Source: Rhodotorula mucilaginosa (taxonomy: Eukaryota > Basidiomycota > Microbotryomycetes > Sporidiobolales > Sporidiobolaceae). Taken from it: a stretch of DNA of 64,000 bases. A program made the position numbers and the translations under genes. This document shows positions 1 to 10,602 of the stretch, one piece after another. The notes beneath the pieces were generated by a model that saw only the letters and a list, made by a program, of their open reading frames with translations, had not been told where the DNA came from and did not search any database. The stretch covers positions 1,299,338-1,363,337 of the forward strand of contig CP137870.1 of assembly GCA_034406715.1 (NCBI GenBank). Reading direction: 5' to 3'. Position 1 is the stretch's first letter. Every line of letters starts with the position of its first letter.

Positions 1-3000
1 CATCGTCGGTCGATTCGGCCGTCTCGAACCCGTCGTCGTCGGCACCCTTCATCTTGGTCGACTTGCGCTTCTTGCCCCCACCTCCGCCACCTCCTCGCTT
101 CTTCTTGCCGTCGCCGTCCTCGTCGTCCGAGTCGGCCCAAGCTTTACTCATCGCCGTCCACTGCTCCGCCTCTTCCCGCATCCGCCTTCGCTGCTCCGCC
201 AACGCCTCCGCCTGCCGCTGGATCTGCGCCAACCGCAGCGCCTCGAGCTCGTCGCGGCGCTTCTGCTCCGCTTCGCGCAATCGACGCGCCTGCTCGATCT
301 TGCCCTGCTCGGTTTGCTCGTACTCGGTCTGGGCCGCCAACGCCGCCTCGAACCGCTTCTCGAGCGACTGGCCGTAGCTGCGACGTTGCCGAGGGACTTC
401 GGCCGGGTACGGCGTCGGCTTGGTCGGGTCGTTGGCGAGCTGCTCAAACAGCGCAGTCGACGCCTGCAAGTGCTCGAGCGCGATGTTGAGCTCGGCGGAG
501 GTGCGCTTCTCGGGCGGCAAGGCGTAGAGGATTTCGACGCCTTTCTGCTTCAAGACGGCCATATTGAACACGTTGGCGAGATCCTTCGGGTTCAGGTCGG
601 TGGCCTGTGGTGGTGACGGGTGTCAGTAAAGGTGACGGCAAGCTGCAGAGTAAGGCGAAAGAGGAGAAAAGCCTGACCATCTGACCGATCTCGATCGCGC
701 GGCGCAAGTCGGCAAAGCTTTGCTCCCGGACGGCCTTGTGGTAGCACGCCCTCGAGAGGTACCACAGCACGGTCGAGCTCTTGTCCTGGAGGTACCGCTT
801 CGACGCCATCGAGTACTGGCATCGGCTCGTACAGCGGTCAGGTTCAGCGTGGTTTCAAAGGGAGGAGGGCAACTCACGTTCTCGATCGCGCGGTCGTACT
901 CGTCCCGCGCAAAGTGGCAATGGCCGATATTGATGTAGACGCTCGCCTCGTTCAAGCTCTCCTTGACCCTCGTCAGGATACTCAGCGCGTCGCGCGCGTT
1001 CCGGAGCCGGGCCTGGTGCTCCGTCAACGGCGCGGCCGCAGCTTGAGAGCCGTTTGCTCCCGCAGTGGTCGCAGCAGCAGCAGCGTCGAGCGGTCCGTTG
1101 CCGAGCGCGCCCTCCGCGAGTCCGATCGCGAGCCCCTGCGCGGCAAACGCGCACTGCGGCGAGATCTGCAACGCCTTGTCAAAGTACTCGGCCGAGCGCG
1201 TATACTTGGCCGTCCGGTCCTTCTGCGCCTCCTTGGACGGATTTTTGTTCTCGCGCGCGTCGATGTAGTACAGGGCTCCGGAAGCGCACAGGGCGTACAC
1301 GTCGTGCCGCGAGAGTTCCTTCAGGGTCGACTTGGCAAACTCGCGCGCGAGCTTGAGTTGGCCCGTCTCGACGAGGAAGTAGGTGTAGAGGGCGCGCAGT
1401 TCGGCGTTGGAAGGTTGCGAAGTGAGCGCCTGCTTGATGAGCTCGTGTGACTCGTCCCACTGCTCGCGGCGCCGGGACTTGATGCCGAGGAGGGCGAGGC
1501 GTGCCTTGGCTACGCAGGGCGCGCGATTCTCGATCAGCGACCGCCAGAAACCGCGTAAAGAGAACGAGGAATGCAGGAACTGAACTCACCCTCGACGAAC
1601 TCTCTGTGCTGGCCGAGCAACAACTCGTAGCCACTCTTGGCCTTGTCGACCTCCCCAAGCGCCTCGTAACACGCCGCGAGGTTGAACGAAGTGGCCGTCA
1701 TGACCGCGTCCGTCTCGATCGGGTCGAACCCGGAACTCGATCGGTCGGCGGGGTTGATCCCGGCGCCGAGTTTGCCGAGCGCGCGCTCAAACTCTTCCTG
1801 CGCGCGGTACAGGTCCGCCTGCACCGACGCCGACTGGTGCTGGTGCTGGTGCGGACGTCGGTTGAAGAACAAGACGCCGAGGTTGTTCCGGATCCGAGGG
1901 TCGACGTGGTCCTTTTCCGGTTTCGGCATCGCGTACAAGTCGTCCTTGTCCTCCTCCTCTCCCTTTGCTGCGGCCCCTTCCTCCTCCTCGTCCTCATCGG
2001 CATCGTTCCCCTTGTCGGTTTCGATCTCGGCCGCGCGGATATAGGCGTTCAAGCTCCGTTCGACGTTCGGTTCGTCGCTCCAGAGGCGCGCAATCTCGAG
2101 GTACAAGTCGCGGTCCTCGGCGAGGGTCCGGACCCGTTCACTCTTGGCGATCAGGCAGTCACCTCCTCCCGCCGCCGCCACCTCGCCGCCGACGCCCGTA
2201 GCGGCCTCCTTGCCCTGCTTGAAGATGCGTAACACGGCCTCGTACGATTCCTTGGCGACTTTGCGAGCACCATTCGAGTCGCTGACGGCATGGAACTGGA
2301 ACGCGAGGTTGGTCTGGATCGCCGCGAGCGCCGCGAGCGCCTCGACGCATTTGGGCTGTTTCCGGATCAACCCTTCGAGCGCAAAGATGGCGTTCGGCAA
2401 ATGGTCCAACCGGATCTCGACTCCGGCGACGCCGAGGTGCGCGACCGTCAAATCGGGATTCGCTTCGACCGCGCGGGTATAACTCGCGAGGACTTGGGCG
2501 GCGTTGAACGAGGCGGTTTCGGGATCGGCGTCGATGGCGCGCGCGCGGGCGAGGTGCGCCTCGGCGACGAGCAACCGCGCGTCGGCGAACGCGAGCATCC
2601 GCTCTGCGAGTTTGAGCGCCGCGGCGCTCGCTCCGGGGCCCCCTTGGGAGAGGTACTGACTCGACAGGGGGCCCATCGCAGCTGCGGCTGAGGAGGTGTT
2701 GTCGCGTTTGAAGGCTTGCTGGATCAGGACGAGGCCGCGCTCGTATTCGACCGCGCGGGCAATGTCGCCGCCGGGCAGGAGGGGGTTCTTGGACGCGTTG
2801 ACGTGCAAGAGACCGAGTAGGAGTGGCGCAGAGGGGGACGAACTCTCCGGGTGCTGTCGGTTCGGTCGGTTAGCTCGTGGGAGGAAAAGGTCGAGATCCG
2901 AGAAAAGGGGACGACTCACGACGACCATGGACCGTTCCCATGCCCTCCTGGCCTTTTCGCGATCGCCGAGCATCCAGAAGCAGAGACCGATGCCGATGCG

Positions 3001-3749
3001 CGGGTCGGGCAGGAACTGGGGCGAGAGTCGGAGGACGTGCTGGTACGTCTTGAGTGCGGGACGGAACGCGCGTTGCGAGAACTGGCAGCGGGCCTGTGAA
3101 GGGGGCGGGCGGGCGGAAGGGCATCAGTAGCGCGCAAAGGAGACATGAGAACGGGAGAACGTGCCTTTCCCATGAGGGCGACGAGGTGGGTGGGTTCGTC
3201 TGCGAGGATCATTTCCCACAGTTTCGATGCGCGGTCGAGTTGACCCTGGGCCATGGCGAGGGCAGCCCGCAAGTCGCGGACGACGCGACTGTCTGAATCG
3301 ATGCGGTGTGCGTTCTCGAGGTCCTTGGTGGCGCGCATCCAGTACTCTTGCTTGAGGAAGACCTTGTTGTGCGACCCAAACTCGGGATGGTGCGGGTCCT
3401 TTGGGGGCGCGATCTGTCCGGCCATCAAGTGCTCGGGTTCGCATTTGGGTGCCTTGCGGGCCAAGGCGAGGTGGACGTTGGCCTTGAGGCACAAGGGGGC
3501 GACATGGTCCCTCGGGTCGGGCAAGGTCCTCAACGCCTCGTCGACCATCTCGAGCGCGGTGCGGGTGCGTCCGCGGGCGAGGCACGCTTCGATGAGGGCG
3601 GTCCACAACGGTCCGGCGGCGTTCTCGTTGCGCAAGAGGTGGACGACGTCGTGCAGCTGTTCGGGCGAGTCGGACAGGAACACCTCGTCCAGGTCGACCG
3701 GGATCGTCTCGTTCGTCGTCGCAGACGGCACCTCGAGGATGGTCGCCAT
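1..3749 (-). CDS. CTR9: CTR9, Paf1 complex TPR subunit (3' end off window)
   Basis: Paf1-complex scaffold that rides with elongating RNA polymerase II in the nucleus. Six exons are inferred: 3749-3165, 3093-2920, 2853-1590, 1509-878, 815-678 and 604 to beyond position 1; all phases agree and give about 1,133 residues before the edge. Strings of TPR-like helical pairs run through the first ~900 residues, including DPRIGIGLCFWMLGD and ARRAWERSM, which match the Ctr9 pattern. An acidic stretch lies near 1960-2000. The last exon encodes a charged coiled coil (AEQKRRDELEALRLAQIQRQ) and then a Gly/Lys-rich tail, as in Ctr9. The first intron (3164-3094) seems to use a GC donor (GCACGT): the in-frame continuation ARCQF is only reached that way. 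The start MATILEV is the only sensible ATG. Divergent from CCT7. Family call is firm. Confidence 0.93.
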
Positions 3750-5045
3750 CCCGGGCTAGAGTCTGGCTTCGGGCGTAGCCGCGTGCGCGTGTAGACTGGT
3801 GACGAGACTCGAGAATCACAAGTCTCCGCGGCGAGTTCCTAGTGAACGCCTCCCCTTGAGCACTTCAGCGTGACACGTCAACCCAAAAACTCTCGAGAGC
3901 TCTCTCTCTCTCTGCACTATACTTTCATCGAGTGCCGCTCGTGCTCATGCCTGTGCTCCGCTGTGCTCTTCGGCAGCTGCTGCGCCCCGAACGCTGATTG
4001 CGGCTTCCGGCGCCGCTGTCTCTCCTCTGGCTTGCTCACGACTCGACTCGACTCGCCATCGACCCTCTACACGCGCACTCTTCTTGCCCCAAGATGCTGT
4101 GTGTGCATCCATCGCCTACCCACCGATCAGATCTGCGGGTCGACAAGGACCAGAGCGGCGGAACGACGAGATGAGGCACCATTGCTGGCCCCTGGTCCAC
4201 CTCACGCGCCTCACGTTCAGGCAATACGGTCGTCGTGCTTCCGGAATAGATCGACTCTGACTCTTCCCTACGCTCTGCGGATGCGGGCGGTGTCCTTCTG
4301 CTTCTGCGGCAAAGCTTCCTTTCGTGCGCGGGAGGAGAGACGTCGATACATGCCCTCACTCGAACCTGCTGATTTCGTCCCTCTCGGGATACGGAACGCT
4401 GCCGGACTTGCTCGTCTTGCTCCGCCTCACTGTATTGCGCTGCACGACTTGTGTGCGTCGATTCGGGTTCATCGAGCACGCCGTGCATCGGTTAGAGAGG
4501 GAACCGAACAATCGCCTGAGGAAGGCGACGATCGAGTCTCCGCGCCGACCTTCACGAACGAGTGCCTCCCTGCTCCGGGTATTTGTTCTCCCGTACGGAG
4601 CGGGTCTGAACAATCTCTCCGGTATGCCCCTTGTCCTGACTCAGGACAGCTTCGATTGCGGCAGATGCGGCCAGTGAGTAAGCGACACAAGGCTGCGGCT
4701 CGACAACTCGGAGGCAGCGCGAACAAGCAGCGAGGCTGCGGCGCGCGTCATGCTGGACTCGAAACATCTGCCTACACAGGGGAGCGAAGGGGAGAATCGG
4801 CGGGAAGGGGAGAGAGAGGGGGGCAGCTTGAGCGGAGTGAGAAATTTGGCAAATCTGTGCTGCAATCGACCGTGCCCTACCCTGTACTATATCATAGCAG
4901 TACTGTAGCGATGTTTCTCCTTCTATATGCCAACCCTCAAAAGCTGAAATGATTTTCGACCACCTCCACCGGCCGCGCCCAAAGTTCCGTCGACGTCGAT
5001 TTGACCTCTCACTCGACTCGACAGACAAACACGCACACGCACAAG
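3750..5045. other. Divergent intergenic region CTR9/CCT7
   Basis: About 1.3 kb between two divergent starts, unusually long for this gene-dense window. Open frames here on both strands are Arg/Cys/Ser-rich with no family resemblance, and I do not regard them as coding. The stretch just upstream of CCT7 (about 4875-4950) is AT-richer. I see no tRNA, no repeat and no recognisable motif. Confidence 0.6.
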
Positions 5046-7093
5046 ATGAGCGGCCGCATTCCCATGATGGGAGTAAGTCGCATGCGGACCCTGCCGAGCC
5101 TGGGAGAGAGAAGGGACTGACCCCAAATGCTGTGCAGAACCCGACGGTGCTCGTCCTGCGCGAGGGCACCGACACGAGCCAGGGGACGCCGCAGCTCCTG
5201 AGCAACATTGCCGCGTGCCTGAGCATCGCCGCCACCGTCGCCTCGACCCTCGGCCCGCGCGGCATGGACAAGCTCATCGTCGGCGCCGACGGCCACGCGA
5301 CCATCTCGAACGACGGCGCGACCATCCTCCGCCTGCTCGACGTCGTCCACCCCGCCGCCAAGTCCTTGGTCGATATCGCCCGCGCCCAGGACGCCGAAGT
5401 CGGAGACGGAACCACCTCGGTCGTGTTGCTCGCGGCCGAACTCCTCCGCGAGGCAAAGCAGTTTGTCGAGGACGGCGTCAGCCCGCATGTCATTATCAAG
5501 GGCTACCGCACCGCCGCCCGACTCGCCATCGAGCGCGTCAACCAGCTCGCAGTCACCGTCAACGCCGCCGACAAAGAGTGCGGTCCCTCTCTTCCTCAAA
5601 CTCTCAAGCTGCTCGCTAACACCCTATCCCCCGCGCGCGCAGAGACTTCCGGTCGCTGCTGCTCAAGTGCGCCGCGACGGCCATGTCGTCCAAGCTGATC
5701 CACTCGTCCAAGCCCTTCTTCTCGGCCATGGTCGTCGATGCCGTCCAGACCCTCGACCCGGCTTCGCTCGACCCCGCCCTGATCGGGATCAAAAAAGTGC
5801 CCGGAGGCGGCATGGAAGAGTCGCTCCTCGTCCGCGGCGTCGCGTTCAAAAAGACCTTTTCGTACGCCGGGTTCGAACAGCAACCGAAAAAGCTCGTCAA
5901 CCCGAAAGTCTTGTCCCTCAACCTCGAACTCGAACTCAAAGCCGAGCGCGACAACGCCGAAGTCCGCGTCGAGCAAGTCTCGGTGGGTCCCCAACGGTCT
6001 TACGAGGAAGATGTGCAAGATGCTGAACCAGAGTGCAAAACCTCCCCGCCCACAGGAATACCAAGCGATCGTCGACGCCGAGTGGTCCATCATCTACCGC
6101 AAACTCGAACTGATCGCCGAGTCGGGCGCGACCGTCGTCCTGTCGCGACTGCCGATCGGCGACCTCGCGACGCAGTATTTTGCCGACCGAAACATCTTTT
6201 GCGCCGGCCGCGTCGCGACCGATGACCTGAAGCGCGTTGTCAGCGCCGTCGGCGGCTCGATCCAGTCGACCGTGTCCGACCTGAGACCCGAACACCTCGG
6301 CACGTGCGACGTCTTTGAGGAGAAGCAGATCGGCGCCGAGCGGTACAACCTCTTTGAAGGGTGCCCGAAGGCGCGCACGTGCACTTTGATCCTCCGCGGC
6401 GGGGCCGAGCAGTTCATCTCTGAGGTGGAGCGGAGTCTGAACGACGCGGTTCAGGTCGTCAGGCGCGCGGTCAAGAACGGCACCGTCGTCGCCGGCGGTG
6501 GCGCCACCGAGGTGGGTCCCTCCCCTTGCGTTCTCTCTCGGGGGATTGACCACCTACTGACCCCCTTCGCCTCGTACAGATGGAAATCTCGGCCTACCTC
6601 CGAGCGCACGCGCGGACGTTGCCGGGCAAGCAACAGCTCGTCATCTCGGCGTTCGCGAAAGCGCTCGAGGTGATCCCGCGTACCATTTGCGACAACGCCG
6701 GACTCGACGCGACCGACGTCCTGAACAAGTTGCGCATGTTGCACGCGCGCGGGGAGACCTGGGCTGGCGTCTCGGTCGACGAGGACGACGTGAGTGACGA
6801 TGGCGCGGCGGCGGCCGAAGGGGTCGCGAACAATATGGAACGGTTTGTGTGGGAACCGGCGTTGGTCAAGGTGAATGCGCTCGAGGGCGCAACTGAGGCG
6901 GCGTGCATCGTCCTGAGTGTCGACGAGACCGTCACCAGTCCGCAAGCGCAGGTGAGCCCGGGGGTTTCTTTTTTTTTTTTCTCGCGTTGCCTGCATACCC
7001 TCGGCCTTTGCTGACCCGATATTTCTCCTTCGTCGACAGCAAGCACAGCAGGGAGGACCGCCTGGGGCTCGTGGACGGGGGCGCGGCCGATAG
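5046..7093 (+). CDS. CCT7: T-complex protein 1 subunit eta (CCT7)
   Basis: Subunit of the cytosolic TRiC/CCT chaperonin, which folds actin and tubulin with ATP. Exons 5046-5072, 5138-5577, 5643-5982, 6056-6511, 6580-6951 and 7040-7093 join in phase to 562 residues, the usual CCT eta length. The first exon is only nine codons (MSGRIPMMG). Eta-type motifs are plain: [56 protein letters not shown] and the nucleotide motif GDGTTS. The apical and lower equatorial parts follow, with [17 protein letters not shown] and [15 protein letters not shown] near the end. The tail is Gly/Arg-rich ([11 protein letters not shown]), as in many CCT7 proteins. The last intron has an eleven-T run (about 6967-6980) well upstream of its acceptor. 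Confidence 0.96.
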
Positions 7094-7420
7094 AGTGGCG
7101 CATGGCTCACGTCTCTCCTCTTGTAACAATTCCGCCCGGCTCTTGGCCATTCGCACGAAATACACACCCTTGCAAACGCACAGTCTTTTCACAAACGGAC
7201 GTTACCGATGACGCCTTACAGCCAGGCCGATGACGCCTTACCGATGGTGCCGTCCTTATCGATTCGAACCGAAGCTCCTGTCGTGTCGGCAAGTCCGCGG
7301 CGTCCCAAAGATCGTCGAGCACGAGCTCGGCGCCGCCCTTTCTGTTTCTCGCTGTTGTCTCTCCGCGCTCATCTGCTCTCACAGGTACGCGCTAACCCGA
7401 GCACCGGAAGCTACGCAGCG
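7094..7420. other. Intergenic, CCT7 to island
   Basis: 327 bases marking the step from housekeeping DNA into the accessory island. Position 7261 starts GATTCGAACC, which looks like a reversed tRNA B box, but no A box or cloverleaf can be drawn. A minus-strand frame here (about 7107-7382) has a protein-like stretch (LVLDDLWDAADLPTR) without a start or recognisable family; it may be a gene relic. Confidence 0.4.
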
Positions 7421-8850
7421 ATGCAAGTACAGATCCACGGCATCCTAAACGAGTTTCGCGAATGGGTGGCCGAGCATTTTCCCGCCGTGGCGGACTGGGA
7501 GCGTAACGACCACAGGTCGTCACTGCTCGCTGGAGCTCGCGAGGCGCCTCACGACCATGGACATCGTGCAGTCAAAAGTGCCCGCGGTGTATCAAAGCGG
7601 TCGGCAGGCTGAGATGCGACCCGACCGGAACTGCTCCGTGGAAGTTGCGCTCCTCGACGACCTCTTGACCCTGGAGCGTTTCGCCCATGACTTTCTTGAG
7701 CGCCCTATCGGCTTTGGGCACGAGTGCGCGGTCAGTCGGGTTCCACCTCTTTTCCCCCATAGGCTCAGGCCCTTCTGACACAGGACGACGCACGAGAAAG
7801 GCTGACTTACCTTGCAACGTAGGCCAAGATGACTGTCGCGCTTGTGTGGCCGCTCAATGCTGCTGTTCTCGGTCCCTTTGCATCTGCAATGACTGCTTCA
7901 ACAGAACAGCTGTTGCATGGGCTTCCTGATGGACTAGCGGCGGATTTTCGCTCGCACCAGCAATTGATCGAAGCCCATGCAAGCTCCCCCGTATCCGGCT
8001 CGTGCCCGTGCAAGCGGGGAAGACCTGACGCTTGATTGCTTGTTGCAGGATGTATTCCGTCTGATGCTCTACAAACAATTGCAAGCTTTACAGGAAAAGA
8101 TCGCCAACTCTGACTACCAGATAATCGCCATTCGCCTGTTGCTCAAAACTTTGCACAAGCGCCTTCATCTGCCAGTGGACGACAAAAACTTTCAGCACGC
8201 AACGCAACCCGTCTCGCAACTCGATTTTGGCATCACAGAGGAGGACCGAGACGACCTCCTGAAAATGTCAGTGTACGCCTCTTGGCGCCGCCCGGGTTCT
8301 GAGCCGTTTACGACGTACGCGTCGCTTCTCTGGAAAACCCTCGAGCAAGTGGATGTGGCAAGCTCGGTGTACGCTTCGATGCCCGCCTTGTTGCAGCCCA
8401 GGATAGGAGTGACTTCTCGGAATCTCTACTTGACCCCAGAGATCGGGCAAACTCCGCATATCAACGTGACGCCGAACATCAATACCACCCCTACACTCAG
8501 TGGGACTCCAAGAACCAGCTTGACCCCGTTGTACCACAATTCGCCGATCCATTCCCCCGACCAGCGTGATTTTGCCGGCATCGAAGCAGCCTGCCTTGCT
8601 TGTGAGGAGGTCATTGTGCGCAGTTTCCTCCTTGCCCACCCAGAGTAGTCACCAGACTAATCCCGCGTTGCCCTGAACAGGAGCGCGGCCTCGCAGAGTG
8701 GCATCGGTTGGTGAGTCCAAAATCAAGTTTTCAGGTGCATTTTGAGCTCGTGCTGACCTTTGGCTCTTGCAGAATCCGCCAACTGCTGCCCTCAGTCCGG
8801 CACATCCCTCTTGGTCGCGCAAGAAGGCGGTCTATGCGTGTTCACTGTAG
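7421..8850 (+). pseudogene. WSRK-family copy A, intact but for one frameshift
   Basis: First of four related genes in this window; I recognise no known family. Exons by comparison with copy D: 7421-7730, 7823-7990, 8049-8609, 8681-8710, 8773-8850. The sum is 1,147 nt, one more than a whole number of codons, and exon 1 changes frame near 7545 (AREA, then LTTMDIV). Removing one base would give 381 residues, the same length as copy D. Conserved features: MRPDRNCSVEVALLDDLL in exon 1, WPLNAAVL and LLHGLPDGLA in exon 2, FTTYASLLWKTL in exon 3, ERGLAEWHRL in the 30-nt exon 4 and AHPSWSRKKAVYAC near the end. A Thr/Pro-rich linker (TPNINTTPTLSGTP) precedes exon 4. No signal peptide or membrane segment. 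It could be an active gene if the extra base is a sequencing error. Confidence 0.6.
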
Positions 8851-9373
8851 GGGGTAGGGCTTGGTGGGGCAAGGAATGAAGAGGGTCCATCTTTGCCACG
8901 AGCTGATGCCTCTTTGCTGGACATACAGTACGTCTCTTGACCTCCCGGCGAGAAACGGTGTTCGGCGCATCACTGGTTGTAGCAAGTCACAGACAAAGTA
9001 GAGCCATTGAGCAGTGATCCAGTCTCAAGACCTTGAAGAGATGATCGGAAAAGGGTGATGAAAGAAGACGCGAGAGAGCTCCATCATAATCCTTCCGCCT
9101 CATGCAGTCCCTTGACAACGCTATGATTGCCCGGCATGGGCACATGTGTTGCAAGCCTACTGGACGCTTCTGCCTGTGTGTCGGCTTGCCAGACCGGAGA
9201 GGGGTTTGCGCCCGCTCGAGCCGCTTGCCCGAAAACTCGGCGGCATTGGCTCCTTTCTCTTCGGAATGTCCGATGAGTTGGGGGCGGTACTTTCTCGTGG
9301 TACGTCTCCCGAGGCTTTCTCTTTCTTTCTCTTTACCAATCTTTCATCAACCCGCTTGATGCCCACAGACAGC
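8851..9373. other. Intergenic between family copies A and B
   Basis: 523 bases. An open frame in phase with copy B runs back to at least 9266 (MSDELGAVLS), so part may be its leader or an upstream exon ending near 9298 before an intron. Nothing else is visible. Confidence 0.4.
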
Positions 9374-9931
9374 ATGTCGGGAGCAACGGCCAATATCCTC
9401 AAAGAGCTTGGTGCCGAAAGGCATAGCCATCACAAAGTGTTGGAGTGGATTGGCTACCTCCGCTCGGACATCGAGAACATCGGAACAGAATTAGAAACTG
9501 ACAAGGAAAAGGCTCAACACGCTCGTTGTCGTGCCGAACTTCGTGAAGCACTACTGCTTATCCCTGTCTTACTGGAGAAGAAGGTTGAACTTCTTTTCAA
9601 GCAGCGCAAACTCGGTCTCATGCGACCAGATCGTCTATGTACCCTTGAGGTGGCACTGTTGGAGGACGTGATGATTCTGGATGAAGCAATTATGGTCCAG
9701 CCAGACTTCCTTTTTCCCGAAACTTTAGTTTTGGGTCTTTCAGAGGGGTCGCTCGCAGGGTCTCCCTGTCAAGGGCCGCCAGATTTTGGACCCGTGGGTC
9801 CCCAGCTTTTTGGTGGGTTTGCTTGCGGCGCCCCGCGTGAAAGAAGACGGAGACTCCAAACGGGATTGCCTCCCGTGCACCTACTGTGCCCCTGCCTCAT
9901 GAAAAACACTCTTGAGAAGCCGCTTTCTTGA
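9374..9931 (+). pseudogene. WSRK-family copy B, exon 1 half only
   Basis: The frame from MSGATANILKELG aligns with exon 1 of copies A and D: CRAELREALLLIPVLLEKKV, then LMRPDRLCTLEVALLEDVM, comparable with MRPDRNCSVEVALLDDLL in copy A. Similarity stops around 9750 (LVLGLSEGS). The remaining codons to the stop at 9929-9931 are Gly/Pro/Arg-rich and unlike any family exon, and exons 2-5 are missing downstream. An in-frame ATG at 9266 may extend the N-terminus. I read this as a 5' fragment truncated by insertion or rearrangement; the Helitron coding region begins about 0.7 kb further on. The matching 3' half may be the degraded copy C at 20081-21027. Confidence 0.55.
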
Positions 9932-10602
9932 CTGCTTTCATGGTTCTATACAACTGCTGTAGTCTGGTACTGCCTGTGAAAGCTGTTGCCCTGGGAGAAG
10001 CTGCGCCGCAAGATCTTTTTCCCTCGCCTTGCCGATCAATCAACATTGAAGCTTCATCGGCAAGGGGCGACCGTCCGTGGCCCCGGCGCACATCATCAGG
10101 CCAGTTTCGGGTCGCGACCCGAACTGGCGCGGAAGCAATTCAGAGTGCTATCTCGATAACGGCAACTCGTGAGGTGCTCTTACCAAGGCCAGAAATTACT
10201 CTCCAGTATGGAAAGCCAGGTAAAATTATAACCATAGCCCTTGGAGGCTGGGAAGGTGAGCTGAAATGGCGGTCCAAACCTGTGAGCGAAAAGCGATCTG
10301 AAATTGAACCGACCTCAGCAAAGCCGTCATTCAGAGAAGCGGGCTCCATGCTCCACCTTGCGGGCTTCAAGCTGCACAGGACAACCATAGGCTACATAGT
10401 CATGAGCAACTGCTAGCAAGATCTACCACAGGAGCTGTGAGCCTATGAGGTGAGTCGAGGGGCGAAACTGCTGACGTGGCGAGCCTCAGGGTGTGCGCGG
10501 AAGACGATTTGGCCGCCCCTTGTCATCGGCGAAGACCGGCTGTCGCCGCCTTCCGCTCTTTCAGCCTGCTGCCCTCTATCCTGTCAAAGGACCCACAGCT
10601 CC
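9932..10602. other. Left flank of Helitron coding region
   Basis: 671 bases, presumably holding the 5' end and leader of the Helitron. Open frames here lack ATG starts or recognisable content. A short palindrome GGACCC-GT-GGGTCC lies just left, near 9789. One possible 5' terminus of the TC type preceded by A is TCTCGATAAC at 10151, but nothing singles it out strongly. Confidence 0.35.

Noticed and set aside
3870-4952. 360-codon plus-strand open frame between CTR9 and CCT7
   Set aside because: Arg/Cys/Ser-rich, no family pattern and no domain-like hydrophobic rhythm; typical of chance frames in GC-rich DNA.
4552-5499. 315-codon minus-strand frame over the start of CCT7
   Set aside because: Antisense to conserved CCT7 exons and spanning its first intron; no recognisable content.
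7200-7300. Possible minus-strand tRNA suggested by GATTCGAACC at 7261
   Set aside because: No A box and no cloverleaf or acceptor pairing can be drawn around it.
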